Shown piece after piece: positions 7,537-16,127 of a stretch of DNA of 16,937 nucleotides. The stretch spans positions 1 to 16,937 of the forward strand of contig JALUNR010000005.1 in assembly GCA_027055005.1 (NCBI GenBank). The letters are read 5' to 3'. A program made the translations under genes and the position numbers. Position 1 is the first letter of the stretch. Every line of letters starts with the position of its first letter. The stretch comes from Campylobacterales bacterium. GTDB taxonomy: Bacteria > Campylobacterota > Campylobacteria > Campylobacterales > QNZT01. The notes below the pieces were generated by a model, which saw only the letters and a program-made list of their open reading frames with translations, was not told where the DNA came from and ran no database searches.

Positions 7537-7569
7537 TTTTTAGTAAAACTTTTAAACTTTTTAGTAAAA
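7537..7569 (+). repeat. 12-bp direct repeat in the clpB/ABC gap
   Basis: TTTTTAGTAAAA occurs at 7537-7548 and again at 7558-7569, a 21-bp period or about two helical turns. It sits just upstream of the clpB promoter and before the ABC gene. It may be a regulator site or curved A/T DNA; chance is possible in this composition. Confidence 0.4.
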
Positions 7570-7603
7570 ATAGTATTGTAAGGGAGTTTAGATAGAATAA
7601 ATT

Positions 7604-8281
7604 ATGATAAAAATAGAAAAACTACAAATAAATCATGGTAAAAAGAAATTAGTAGATATATCATTTGAGATAAAAAATTCTCTAGCTTTAGTTGGAGAAA
7701 GTGGGAGTGGTAAAAGTTTAACTTTAAGAGCTATTTTAGGGCTTCTTCCAAAAAATCTTGATTTAAAACTTGATTGTGAAAATCTATTAAAACCTATCTC
7801 CATAGTAGTTCAAAATCCTTTCACTGCTCTTTCTCCACTTACAAAAATCAAAGATCATTTTGAAGTTGGGAAAACAAGACAACAAGAGCTTTTAAAGTTA
7901 GTTGAATTACAAGAAGAGTTTTTAAACAGATATCCAAATGAACTAAGTGGGGGACAATTACAAAGAGTAGTTATAGCTTTAGCTTTAAGTATAAATCCTA
8001 AACTTTTACTTTTAGATGAACCTACTACGGCACTTGATAGTGATACAAAAGTAATAATCTTAAATATGATAAAAAAACTACAAAAAAAGTTAAATTTTAA
8101 AATTCTTTTTGTTACTCATGATATAGAAAGTTCAAAGCTTATATGTGATGATATTGCTATACTTAAAAATGGAAATATTATCGAAACTGGAAAAACTTTA
8201 AGTATTTTATCCTCACCAAAAGAAAAATACACAAAAACTTTGATACAATCTACTTTTAAAAACAGAAGGTATAGAACATGA
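7604..8281 (+). CDS. Compact ABC ATPase, DppD/NikD-like, orphan
   Basis: A single 225-residue nucleotide-binding domain with Walker A GESGSGKS (31-38), Q-loop VVQNP (Gln70), signature LSGGQ (114-118), Walker B LLLLDEP (Glu139) and switch His172 in VTHD. The GESGSGKS, QNPFTALSP and ELSGGQLQR wording is typical of the dipeptide/nickel importer ATPase group. It lacks the roughly 90-residue C-terminal extension of those proteins. No permease or binding protein is nearby. The last bases overlap the start of the class A PBP gene (ATGA), so the two are translationally coupled. The start is the first ATG after an in-frame stop at 7598; the only purine-rich block (AAGGGAG) is 17 nt away, too far for a normal ribosome site. 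Its partner and substrate cannot be told from sequence. Confidence 0.85.
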   Translation: MIKIEKLQINHGKKKLVDISFEIKNSLALVGESGSGKSLTLRAILGLLPKNLDLKLDCENLLKPISIVVQNPFTALSPLTKIKDHFEVGKTRQQELLKLVELQEEFLNRYPNELSGGQLQRVVIALALSINPKLLLLDEPTTALDSDTKVIILNMIKKLQKKLNFKILFVTHDIESSKLICDDIAILKNGNIIETGKTLSILSSPKEKYTKTLIQSTFKNRRYRT

Positions 8282-10245
8282 GAAAACTTTTTTCGATATT
8301 GTCTGGTATTATATTTATATTGATTCTTGTTAGTCTTCTTGCACTTTATAATTATAGTAATAATCTAAAATTTTCTACAGAAAAGTTAGTCCATTATCAT
8401 CCAAAACTAACTACTCAAATCTTTGATAAAAATGGTGATTTGATAGCAAATATTTATGATAAAAAAAACAGACTTTATGCACCATATAAGGAGATACCTC
8501 CTCGTCTTATAGAAGCTGTTGTAGCGATAGAAGATACTGCTTTTTTTGAGCATAGTGGAGTAAATCCAGAAGCAATACTAAGAGCTGTAATAAAAGCTAT
8601 AAAATATAGAAAAGTAAAAGAAGGAGCTAGCACACTAACTCAACAATTAATAAAAAATACTATTCTTACTCCTAAAAAAACACTAACTAGAAAAATAAAT
8701 GAAGCACTTTTGGCAATAAAACTAGAAACCCAGCTTAATAAAGAACAAATACTTGAGAGATACTTAAATGAAATATTTTATGGACATAATTATTATGGTG
8801 TAAAAACAGCTGCTCAAGGGTATTTTCATAAAGATTTGAAAGATTTAGATTTAAAAGAGATAGCTATACTAGCAGGACTTCCAAAAGCTCCAACTACTTA
8901 TGATCCTACAAGGCATTTGAGTAATGCACTAAGTCGTGCAAATACAGTACTAGATAGAATGAAAAATTTAGGTTGGATAACAAAAGATGAATATAAAAAA
9001 TATGTAAAAGAAATTCCTACTATTTATGGAACATCTTTTATAAAAAATAAATACCCTTTTATAGTTGATGAAGTTGTACGTGAGTTAAAAAAAGATTTTC
9101 CTGATATAAAAAATGGTGGTTATAAAATATATACTACTTTTGATCCTACTTTACAAAAGTTAGCTGAAGAATCTTTAAAATTTGGATACAAAGGAATACT
9201 TGCTAGATACTTATCTAATCTAAAAAGAAGGGCTGTATCAAAGAACAAAAGAGTAAATTATGAAGATTTAAATGGTGCAATGGTTGTACTTGATAACAAA
9301 ACTGGTAATATTTTAGCATTAGTTGGTAGTATTAATTATGCTAAAAGTCAGTTTAACAGAGCTGTACAAAGCAGACGACAACCTGGATCAGCAATAAAAC
9401 CTTTTATTTATCAAACTGCTCTTGATCTTGGATATTCTCCACAAAGTCGTCTTATTGATATGAGTAGAAGTTTTAAGTATGGAAAAAAAGTATGGAATCC
9501 CAAAAATTATGAAAAAAATTTTGAAGGATTTATCTCACTAAGAGATGCACTTGTACACTCAAGAAACTTAGCAACTATAAACTTAGTTAGAGAAATAGGA
9601 CTCTCTCAAGTTTATAACTCTTTGACAAAGATGCAATTTGAAGGATTAAAAAAGGATTTATCTCTCTCTCTTGGAACTTTTGGTATATCTGTACTTGACT
9701 TTGCAGGTAAATATACTCTTTTTTCAAACTATGGTACTATGTTGAAACCAAAAATAGTTACAAAAATAGTTACAAAAGATGGAGATGAAAAAGAGATAGC
9801 AACTACAAAATATATGATAACACAACCTAAACAAGCATATCTTATGATATCTATTTTAAAAGATGTTGTAAAAAGAGGAACTGCTAGAAAAGCAAAAGTT
9901 GAGGGAATAGAAACAGCTGGAAAAACTGGTACTACAAATGAATATAAAGATGCTTGGTTTTGTGGATTTATACCTGATATAGAGATACTTACTTGGTATG
10001 GAAAAGACAATAACAAACCTATGTATAAAGAAACAGGAGGAAAAGCAGCTGGTCCTGCATTTGCTCATTTTGTAAAGGGATATATTGCTTTACATCCAGA
10101 AACCAAAAGAAAGTTTGATATTCCTGATGGAGTAAGAGTTGTAAAAATACACGGAAAAGATGAGTATTTTACAGATATATCTCAACCACCAAATGATTCA
10201 GTTGGAGTTGAAAGTTCTACTGATATAGAAAAACTTCTTTTTTAA
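8278..10245 (+). CDS. mrcA: Class A penicillin-binding protein (PBP1A type)
   Basis: A bifunctional peptidoglycan synthase of 655 residues, anchored by one N-terminal helix (about 5-25) with the rest periplasmic. The glycosyltransferase (GT51) domain shows catalytic Glu85 in EDTAFFEH, the GASTLTQQ motif (about 116-123), and a second Glu at about 165 in LNEIFYG. The transpeptidase domain has the nucleophile Ser371 in SAIK (SxxK), SRN at 428-430 (SxN), and KTGT at 549-552. All catalytic residues are present. The ATG overlaps the ABC gene stop as ATGA and has AAGG 8 nt upstream. An insertion of basic residues around 305-330 lies between the two catalytic domains. A 12-bp tandem duplication near 9750-9773 gives the repeated KIVTKIVTK; it lies between motifs and keeps the frame. 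Confidence 0.95.
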   Translation: MRKLFSILSGIIFILILVSLLALYNYSNNLKFSTEKLVHYHPKLTTQIFDKNGDLIANIYDKKNRLYAPYKEIPPRLIEAVVAIEDTAFFEHSGVNPEAILRAVIKAIKYRKVKEGASTLTQQLIKNTILTPKKTLTRKINEALLAIKLETQLNKEQILERYLNEIFYGHNYYGVKTAAQGYFHKDLKDLDLKEIAILAGLPKAPTTYDPTRHLSNALSRANTVLDRMKNLGWITKDEYKKYVKEIPTIYGTSFIKNKYPFIVDEVVRELKKDFPDIKNGGYKIYTTFDPTLQKLAEESLKFGYKGILARYLSNLKRRAVSKNKRVNYEDLNGAMVVLDNKTGNILALVGSINYAKSQFNRAVQSRRQPGSAIKPFIYQTALDLGYSPQSRLIDMSRSFKYGKKVWNPKNYEKNFEGFISLRDALVHSRNLATINLVREIGLSQVYNSLTKMQFEGLKKDLSLSLGTFGISVLDFAGKYTLFSNYGTMLKPKIVTKIVTKDGDEKEIATTKYMITQPKQAYLMISILKDVVKRGTARKAKVEGIETAGKTGTTNEYKDAWFCGFIPDIEILTWYGKDNNKPMYKETGGKAAGPAFAHFVKGYIALHPETKRKFDIPDGVRVVKIHGKDEYFTDISQPPNDSVGVESSTDIEKLLF

Positions 10246-10281
10246 CTATTTCTAATAATTATTATTAACCTTGCTCTAAAG

Positions 10282-10336
10282 TTTACCTTATTTTTTGTCG
10301 ATATGTTAAGTATCGATTAAAATAAGGTAGGTTTTT
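10282..10336 (+). terminator. Long hairpin with T run, enclosing the next gene's Shine-Dalgarno
   Basis: A perfect outer stem (10285-10294 with 10319-10328, extended by a T-A pair and possible wobbles at the base) and an inner 6-bp stem (10298-10303 with 10311-10316) are separated by a small internal loop. T5 follows at 10332-10336. It lies about 37 nt after the PBP stop codon, so it could end that transcript. Its 3' arm contains TAAGGTAGG, the Shine-Dalgarno of the kinase gene starting at 10340, so it could instead control translation of the kinase or serve as an operator. The remaining spacer (10246-10281) holds only a 12-bp palindrome, TAATAATTATTA (10253-10264), of unknown role. Confidence 0.6.
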
Positions 10337-10339
10337 AGT

Positions 10340-13300
10340 ATGTTTAAATCAAAGATTTTTTTTAAAGCTATGTCTATTGTTACAGCTATCGTTGTAATGT
10401 ATTTGATAGCTATATACTCTTTTGTAGTACCAACAGTTAATGAGAAAATATACTCTTTACAACTAAAAAATGCAAAAGAAATTCTGAACAAAATATCAAC
10501 TATTACTCAAAATGTTTCTAATGATTTAACAGTTTATAGACAAAATGCTTTACAAAAGCATAAAAATGAACTTAAAAATCTAACAGATATACCACTATCT
10601 ATTTTGAAACTAAACTATGAAAAATCAAAAAACAAAACTCCAAAAGAGATTAAAAAGATAAAAGATATCACTATGAAACTCATTTCTAAATTAAGATATG
10701 ATAAAAATAACTATTTTTTTATAACTGATTATAATAATATTGCATTATCTCATCCATATTTACAAGGTAGAGATATGTCAAATATAAAAGATAAAAAAGG
10801 AAATCTTATAGTTCCTCCTATGGTTAATATAGCTAGAAAAAAAGGTGAAGGTTTTACATCTTATTGGTGGAAGAAAAATAAAAATGATAAATATTCTCAA
10901 CAAAAACTTTCTTATTCTAAAGATTTTAAACCTTGGAAAATGATAATAGGTACAGGTGTTTACATAGATGATATAAAAAAAGAAGTATCTAAACGAAAAG
11001 ATGAACTTATATATCAACTTGAGCAGATAATTAGCTCTACAGAGGTAGCAAAAGATGGTTATATTTATATTTTTGATGCAAATGCAAATATTATCATAAA
11101 TCGATACAAAAAAATGATAGGTAAAAAAGTAAAAAAAACTCTATTTGATAAGTTGGTATCTATATCTAAAACAAAAAAAGAACTTATATATAAACAAGAT
11201 AATTCAACTCTTATACTTGTACGATATCTTCCTAGATTACGATGGTATGTTGCTTCATCTATAAATATTAGTGAACTTAAAAGTACTTCAAATAAAATAG
11301 AAAAACAGATTTTATCTATAAGTACTATTTTATTTATTTTATCCCTACTAATAGGAAGTTTTCTTTTTAGTAAAATACTAAAACCTTTATCACTTTTATC
11401 TAAAACTGCTAAAAATATTGCATCTGGAGATTATACTAAAAGAGTTAATATAAATACAACTGATGAAATAGGTTCACTTGCAAAAAAGTTTAATCTTATG
11501 ATAGACAATACAGAAAATCTCATAAAAAGTTTAGATAAAAAAGTAGAAGAAAGAACAAAAGAATTAAAACTTGCAAAAAATAAAGCTGAAGAAAGTACAA
11601 AACTAAAATCAGAGTTTTTAGCAAATATGAGTCATGAGATAAGAACTCCTATGAATGGAATATTAGGAATGATACACTTAATCTCTCAAACAAAGTTGGA
11701 TAATAAACAAAAAAATTATATCTATAAAATAAATAATAGTGCAAAATCACTTCTTGGAGTTATAAATGATATTTTAGATTTTAGCAAAATTGAAGCTGGA
11801 AAGTTAAATATCGAAAAAATAGAATTTGATTTATATAAAATGATTGATAATGTAGTTAATTTGATAGAACAAAATATTCATGAAAAAAATTTAGAACTTA
11901 TAGTTAGTTATGATACTAAATTAGGAAAATATTTTTATGGAGATAGTTTAAGAATAAGTCAGATTTTGACAAATTTTATCAGCAATGCTGTAAAATTTAC
12001 TAATAATGGTGAAATTGGTATCTATGTTAAAAAAATTTCTAAAGATAGAGTTAGATTTAGAGTTAGTGATACTGGTATAGGATTAACAAAAGAACAAACC
12101 TCTAAACTATTTCAAGCTTTTACTCAAGCAGATGGAAGTACTACAAGAAAATATGGTGGTACTGGACTTGGACTTAGTATCTCTAAACAATTAGTAGAAC
12201 TAATGAAGGGTGATATTTGGGTTAAGAGTAAGTATGGTGAAGGAAGTAGTTTTTATTTTGAGATAGATTTAAAAGAGTTGGAATCAAAAAAAGAATTTAC
12301 TCTATTTAGTGATAAAAAGATATTAATTGTAGATGATAATAAAGCTTGGCATGAAATTTTAAGTAGTACTTTAAAAATGTTTGATATACAAACCGTACAT
12401 GCTTATAGTGCTTATGAAGCTTTAGAAAAAGTTTATAAATTACAAAATAATATAGATCTTATACTTATGGATTGGAGTATGCCAAAAGTAGATGGTATAG
12501 AAACTACTAAAATGTTAAAAAAGGAGTTTCAAAGTGATTTGCCTCAGATTGTTATGATGAGTAGTTTTAGACAAGAGAGTATTTTAAAATTAGCAAACAA
12601 AGCAGGGATAGATTTATTTTTACAAAAACCTATCAATCCATCTATTTTACATGATTTTTTATGTGAAATATTTTTAAGAGATACAAATTCTCAAGAAATT
12701 TATGAGGAAATAAAAAGTAATAAAAAAGATGAGCTGAAAACTTTAAAAGGAAGTAAAATCCTTTTAGTAGAAGATAATAAGACAAATCAAGAAATAGTAG
12801 TTGGACTTTTAGATGATAGTGGAATAATAATAGATATAGCAAATAATGGACAAGAAGCAGTAGATAAGATTAACTCAAACCAAAAGTATGAATTAATCTT
12901 TATGGATTTACAAATGCCAATAATGAATGGTATGGAAGCTACTAAAATAATAAGACAAAGTAATAAAGATATACCTATTATAGCACTTAGTGCAAATGCT
13001 ATGATAGAAGATGTACAAAAAAGTAAAAATGCTGGAATGAATGAGCATTTGAATAAACCCATAGATGTAGAAAAATTTTATATAGTACTTTTAAAGTATA
13101 TATCTAAAAAAGTAAATATATCAAATTCAGACACCGATGCAAACAAAGAAAAAGTAAAAAAAGTATTTATACCAGAGTTTAAATGTATAGATAAAAATTA
13201 TGGTTTGAAATTAGTTATGAATAATGAAAAAATATATATAAAAATTTTAAGAGGTTTATATGAATTTAAAGATATAGATTTAGAAAAATTACAAGAGGAT

Positions 13301-13711
13301 GAGTTTAAAAGAGTTATTCATACGATAAAAGGACTTAGTGCAAGTGCTGGAGCTTTAACTCTTCATGAGATGGCAATAAAATTAGAACAAGCAAAAACTC
13401 AAGAATTACTGGAGAAATTTCGTGAACAATTAGACAAAGTAATAGATGAGTTAAATAAAAGTAATATTTTTATAAAAGAGTCTAAAACAAAAAAAAGTTT
13501 ATCTATTGAAAAAGAAAATAAGCTTTTTACAAAGTTAAAAAAAGCTTGTGAAACAAAAAGAGCTAAAAATATAAATCCTATTGTAGATGAGTTAGATAAA
13601 TTTCAATTATCCGAAAATCAAAGAAAGAATTTTTTAGAAATAAAAGCTTTAACAAAAAAATATAAATTTAAAGAGATTTTAGAATTACTTGGAGAAGAAG
13701 AAAATGTTTAA
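10340..13711 (+). CDS. Hybrid sensor kinase: dCache-HAMP-HisKA-HATPase-REC-REC-HPt
   Basis: A 1123-residue BarA-like phosphorelay kinase. A membrane helix (about 9-30) leads to a periplasmic sensor with two Cache-type halves: the first around 122-210 (NYFFITD, HPYLQGRD, WKMIIGTGVYID), the second around 238-308 (GYIYIFD, RWYVASS). A second helix (about 323-345) and HAMP (to about 400) follow. HisKA has His432 in SHEIRTP; HATPase has DTGIGL (about 577) and GGTGLGL (606-612). Receiver 1 has VDD (664-666), Asp711 and Lys763; receiver 2 has VEDN, Asp856 and Lys906. HPt has His994 in HTIKG. A further helical module at about 1055-1120 has no name known to me. Shine-Dalgarno AAGGTAGG lies 8 nt before the ATG. 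It overlaps the next kinase by 8 nt. The ligand is unknown; Cache domains commonly bind small organic molecules. Confidence 0.95.
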   Translation: MFKSKIFFKAMSIVTAIVVMYLIAIYSFVVPTVNEKIYSLQLKNAKEILNKISTITQNVSNDLTVYRQNALQKHKNELKNLTDIPLSILKLNYEKSKNKTPKEIKKIKDITMKLISKLRYDKNNYFFITDYNNIALSHPYLQGRDMSNIKDKKGNLIVPPMVNIARKKGEGFTSYWWKKNKNDKYSQQKLSYSKDFKPWKMIIGTGVYIDDIKKEVSKRKDELIYQLEQIISSTEVAKDGYIYIFDANANIIINRYKKMIGKKVKKTLFDKLVSISKTKKELIYKQDNSTLILVRYLPRLRWYVASSINISELKSTSNKIEKQILSISTILFILSLLIGSFLFSKILKPLSLLSKTAKNIASGDYTKRVNINTTDEIGSLAKKFNLMIDNTENLIKSLDKKVEERTKELKLAKNKAEESTKLKSEFLANMSHEIRTPMNGILGMIHLISQTKLDNKQKNYIYKINNSAKSLLGVINDILDFSKIEAGKLNIEKIEFDLYKMIDNVVNLIEQNIHEKNLELIVSYDTKLGKYFYGDSLRISQILTNFISNAVKFTNNGEIGIYVKKISKDRVRFRVSDTGIGLTKEQTSKLFQAFTQADGSTTRKYGGTGLGLSISKQLVELMKGDIWVKSKYGEGSSFYFEIDLKELESKKEFTLFSDKKILIVDDNKAWHEILSSTLKMFDIQTVHAYSAYEALEKVYKLQNNIDLILMDWSMPKVDGIETTKMLKKEFQSDLPQIVMMSSFRQESILKLANKAGIDLFLQKPINPSILHDFLCEIFLRDTNSQEIYEEIKSNKKDELKTLKGSKILLVEDNKTNQEIVVGLLDDSGIIIDIANNGQEAVDKINSNQKYELIFMDLQMPIMNGMEATKIIRQSNKDIPIIALSANAMIEDVQKSKNAGMNEHLNKPIDVEKFYIVLLKYISKKVNISNSDTDANKEKVKKVFIPEFKCIDKNYGLKLVMNNEKIYIKILRGLYEFKDIDLEKLQEDEFKRVIHTIKGLSASAGALTLHEMAIKLEQAKTQELLEKFREQLDKVIDELNKSNIFIKESKTKKSLSIEKENKLFTKLKKACETKRAKNINPIVDELDKFQLSENQRKNFLEIKALTKKYKFKEILELLGEEENV
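11565..13375 (+). repeat. Duplicated kinase/REC/HPt DNA, copy 1
   Basis: Three blocks match copy 2 at the nucleotide level with only scattered changes: HisKA/HATPase (about 11570-12270), receiver 2 (about 12755-13075) and HPt (about 13190-13375). The piece encoding receiver 1 (about 12300-12740) has no counterpart in copy 2. Boundaries are by eye. Confidence 0.75.
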
Positions 13712-16127
13712 TATAAGACAAAAAGAAAAAACAAAAGAAAAAATAAATTTTAATAGGATTTTTTTTACACACTATATCGCTATATCTGTTTTATTAATAA
13801 ATGCTATATTTTTAACAAAAAATGAAATATCTATAACTGTTCAAATTATATTGGGAATTATTGTATTTATTCATAATTTTGATGATGAGAGATTAATCAA
13901 AAAAACTATGGAGTTAAATAATACACTTGAACAAAAAGTACAAAGTAAAACAAGTGAATTAAAAGAAAAGGTAAGACAACTAGAAAATTTTCAAGAGATA
14001 CTTCAACATCAACAAAAATATGTAAAAGCGATAATGGATTCACAAGCTAATATCATAATAACAACAGATGGAAATAATATAAGAAATACAAATAAGGCAT
14101 TTTTAGAGTTTTTTAAAGTCAAAGATATTGAAGATTTTGAAAAAAAATATGGTCTTAGTATTGGTAATACCTTTGAAAAGGGATATGCTGGTTGTATTGA
14201 GTTAGAAATGGGAAAAGAAAAATGGATAGAGTATGTTATAAATCGTCCTAAACAAATACATAAAGCTGTTATAAAGATAGATAATAAAGAGTATATTTTT
14301 TCTATAAAAGCAAATAAGTTTGAATTTGAAAATCAAACCTTTATGTCCGCAGTTTTTGTGGATATAACAGATATTGAGTATATAAAATATCAATTAGAAA
14401 TTGCAAAAAATAAAGCGGAAGAGAGTACAAAACTAAAATCAGAATTTTTAGCAAATATGAGTCATGAAATAAGAACTCCAATGAATGGGATAATTGGTAT
14501 GTCCCATTTAGTTTTAAAAACAAATTTAGATGAAAAACAAAAATATTATATAAAAAAGATAGATAATAGTGCAAAATCACTTTTAGAAATCATAAATGAT
14601 ATTTTAGATTTTAGCAAAATTGAAGCTGGAAAATTAACTATTGAAAAAATAGATTTTGATATGTTAAAAATTTTAGAAAATAGTATAAATCTTATATCTC
14701 AAAAAGTAAAAGAAAAAAATCTAAAGTTAATCATAGATTATGATAAAAGTATTGGTAGATATTTTTATGGAGATAGTTTAAGAATAAGTCAGATTTTAAC
14801 AAATCTTTTGAGTAATGCAGTAAAATTTACTCATAAAGGTCATATAAAAATTTCTATAAAAAAGGATGATTTACAAAGAATACTATTTAAAGTAGAAGAT
14901 ACAGGTGTAGGACTAACAGATGAACAAACATCAAAACTATTTCAAGCTTTTACTCAAGCTGATGGAAGTACTACAAGAAGATATGGTGGTACGGGACTTG
15001 GACTTACTATATCCAAACAATTAGTAAAACTTATGAATGGAAGTATATGGGTTGAAAGTAAATATGGAGAAGGAAGTAAGTTTTATTTTAATCTTCCATT
15101 AAAAAAAGGAGATTTAACAAAGATAGAAAACAGTATACACAATACCCCAACAATTATAAAAACATTAAAAGGTAGTCATATTCTTTTAGCTGAAGATAAT
15201 AAAACAAATCAAGAAATAGTAGTTGGACTTTTAGAAGATAGTGGAATAAATATAGATATAGCAAATAATGGACAAGAAGCAGTAGATAAGTTTAACTCAA
15301 ACCAAAAATATGAATTAATTTTTATGGATTTGCAAATGCCTATAATGAGTGGTATAGATGCAACTAAAAAGATAAGAGAAAAAGATAATACTATACCTAT
15401 TATCGCACTTACTGCAAATGCAATGAAAGAAGATATAGAGAAAACTCGCAAAGTAGGTATGAATGAACATTTAAACAAACCAATAGATGTAAAAAAATTA
15501 TATACAACTTTGTTAAAGTATATATCAAAAAAGGTCGATATAGATAATAGTATTAATAAGATACAAGAAGAAGAGTCATCTTTACCTAATTTTAAATATA
15601 TAGATAAAAGCTATGGGTTGAAATTAGTTATGAATAATGAAAAGATATATATAAAAATATTGAAAGGTTTATATGAGTTTAAAGATATGAATCTTTATAT
15701 TTTAAATAGTGATGAATTTAAAAGAGTTGTTCATACGATAAAAGGACTTAGTGCTAGTGCTGGAGCTTTAACTCTTCACAAAATTGTAGAAGAGTTAGAT
15801 AAAACTCAAGACAAAGCCCTTATATCTCTTTTTGAAAAAGAGTTTACTAAAGTTATAGAGGAGTTAGCTAGTAGTGGTATTTTTGAAGAAAAAATTTGCA
15901 ATAAAGAGAGTATTAGTAAAGAAAAAAGAGATGAACTTTTTGAAAAACTAAAAAATGCTGCTTATACCAAAAGAGCAAAGTTTGTAAGACCTGTTTTAGA
16001 AGAGTTAGAAAAATATAAACTATCTAATGAAGATAGTAAAATATATAAAGATATAAAAAGTTTGATTAGTAAGTTCAAATTTAAAGATGTAGTTAAACTT
16101 TTAGAAAAGGAAGAAGAGTATGTATGA
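13704..16127 (+). CDS. Hybrid sensor kinase: 2TM-PAS-HisKA-HATPase-REC-HPt
   Basis: I place the start at the ATG at 13704, preceded by GGAGAAG with 9 nt spacing, rather than the TTG at 13689; this gives 807 residues and an 8-nt overlap with the previous kinase. Two membrane helices (about 19-37 and 43-57) are joined by only a few residues, so there is no periplasmic sensor. A coiled coil (about 60-105) and a PAS-like domain (about 106-225) follow, implying a cytoplasmic or membrane-level cue. HisKA has His254, HATPase has DTGVGL and GGTGLGL, the single receiver has Asp542 in FMDLQMP, and HPt has His677 in HTIKG. The C-terminal helical module at about 738-805 matches that of the first kinase. 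No HAMP and no second receiver are present. It overlaps the HD-GYP gene by 8 nt. Confidence 0.94.
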   Translation: MFNIRQKEKTKEKINFNRIFFTHYIAISVLLINAIFLTKNEISITVQIILGIIVFIHNFDDERLIKKTMELNNTLEQKVQSKTSELKEKVRQLENFQEILQHQQKYVKAIMDSQANIIITTDGNNIRNTNKAFLEFFKVKDIEDFEKKYGLSIGNTFEKGYAGCIELEMGKEKWIEYVINRPKQIHKAVIKIDNKEYIFSIKANKFEFENQTFMSAVFVDITDIEYIKYQLEIAKNKAEESTKLKSEFLANMSHEIRTPMNGIIGMSHLVLKTNLDEKQKYYIKKIDNSAKSLLEIINDILDFSKIEAGKLTIEKIDFDMLKILENSINLISQKVKEKNLKLIIDYDKSIGRYFYGDSLRISQILTNLLSNAVKFTHKGHIKISIKKDDLQRILFKVEDTGVGLTDEQTSKLFQAFTQADGSTTRRYGGTGLGLTISKQLVKLMNGSIWVESKYGEGSKFYFNLPLKKGDLTKIENSIHNTPTIIKTLKGSHILLAEDNKTNQEIVVGLLEDSGINIDIANNGQEAVDKFNSNQKYELIFMDLQMPIMSGIDATKKIREKDNTIPIIALTANAMKEDIEKTRKVGMNEHLNKPIDVKKLYTTLLKYISKKVDIDNSINKIQEEESSLPNFKYIDKSYGLKLVMNNEKIYIKILKGLYEFKDMNLYILNSDEFKRVVHTIKGLSASAGALTLHKIVEELDKTQDKALISLFEKEFTKVIEELASSGIFEEKICNKESISKEKRDELFEKLKNAAYTKRAKFVRPVLEELEKYKLSNEDSKIYKDIKSLISKFKFKDVVKLLEKEEEYV
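14393..15790 (+). repeat. Duplicated kinase/REC/HPt DNA, copy 2
   Basis: This is the partner of copy 1 at 11565-13375: HisKA/HATPase at about 14395-15090, receiver at about 15167-15493, HPt at about 15600-15785. Many synonymous positions are also shared, for example runs of nearly 30 identical bases in the receiver region, so similarity goes beyond protein constraint. Confidence 0.75.

Noticed and set aside
9750..9773. 12-bp tandem repeat in the PBP gene as a mobile or regulatory element
   Set aside because: It is only two copies, in frame, and encodes a short KIVT repeat outside the catalytic motifs; noted in the gene entry.
10500..11260. N-x-S/T sites in the periplasmic part of the first kinase as PglB targets
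   Set aside because: The ones I saw (QNVS, DNST) lack an acidic residue at -2, which the Campylobacter-type enzyme requires.
13689..13703. TTG start for the second kinase
   Set aside because: The ATG at 13704 has GGAGAAG at good spacing, while TTG at 13689 would lie across that Shine-Dalgarno sequence.
12642..15478. Similar minus-strand open frames in both kinase genes (for example 12787-13062 and 15209-15478)
   Set aside because: Their likeness follows from the duplicated receiver-coding DNA on the other strand; they are not conserved genes.
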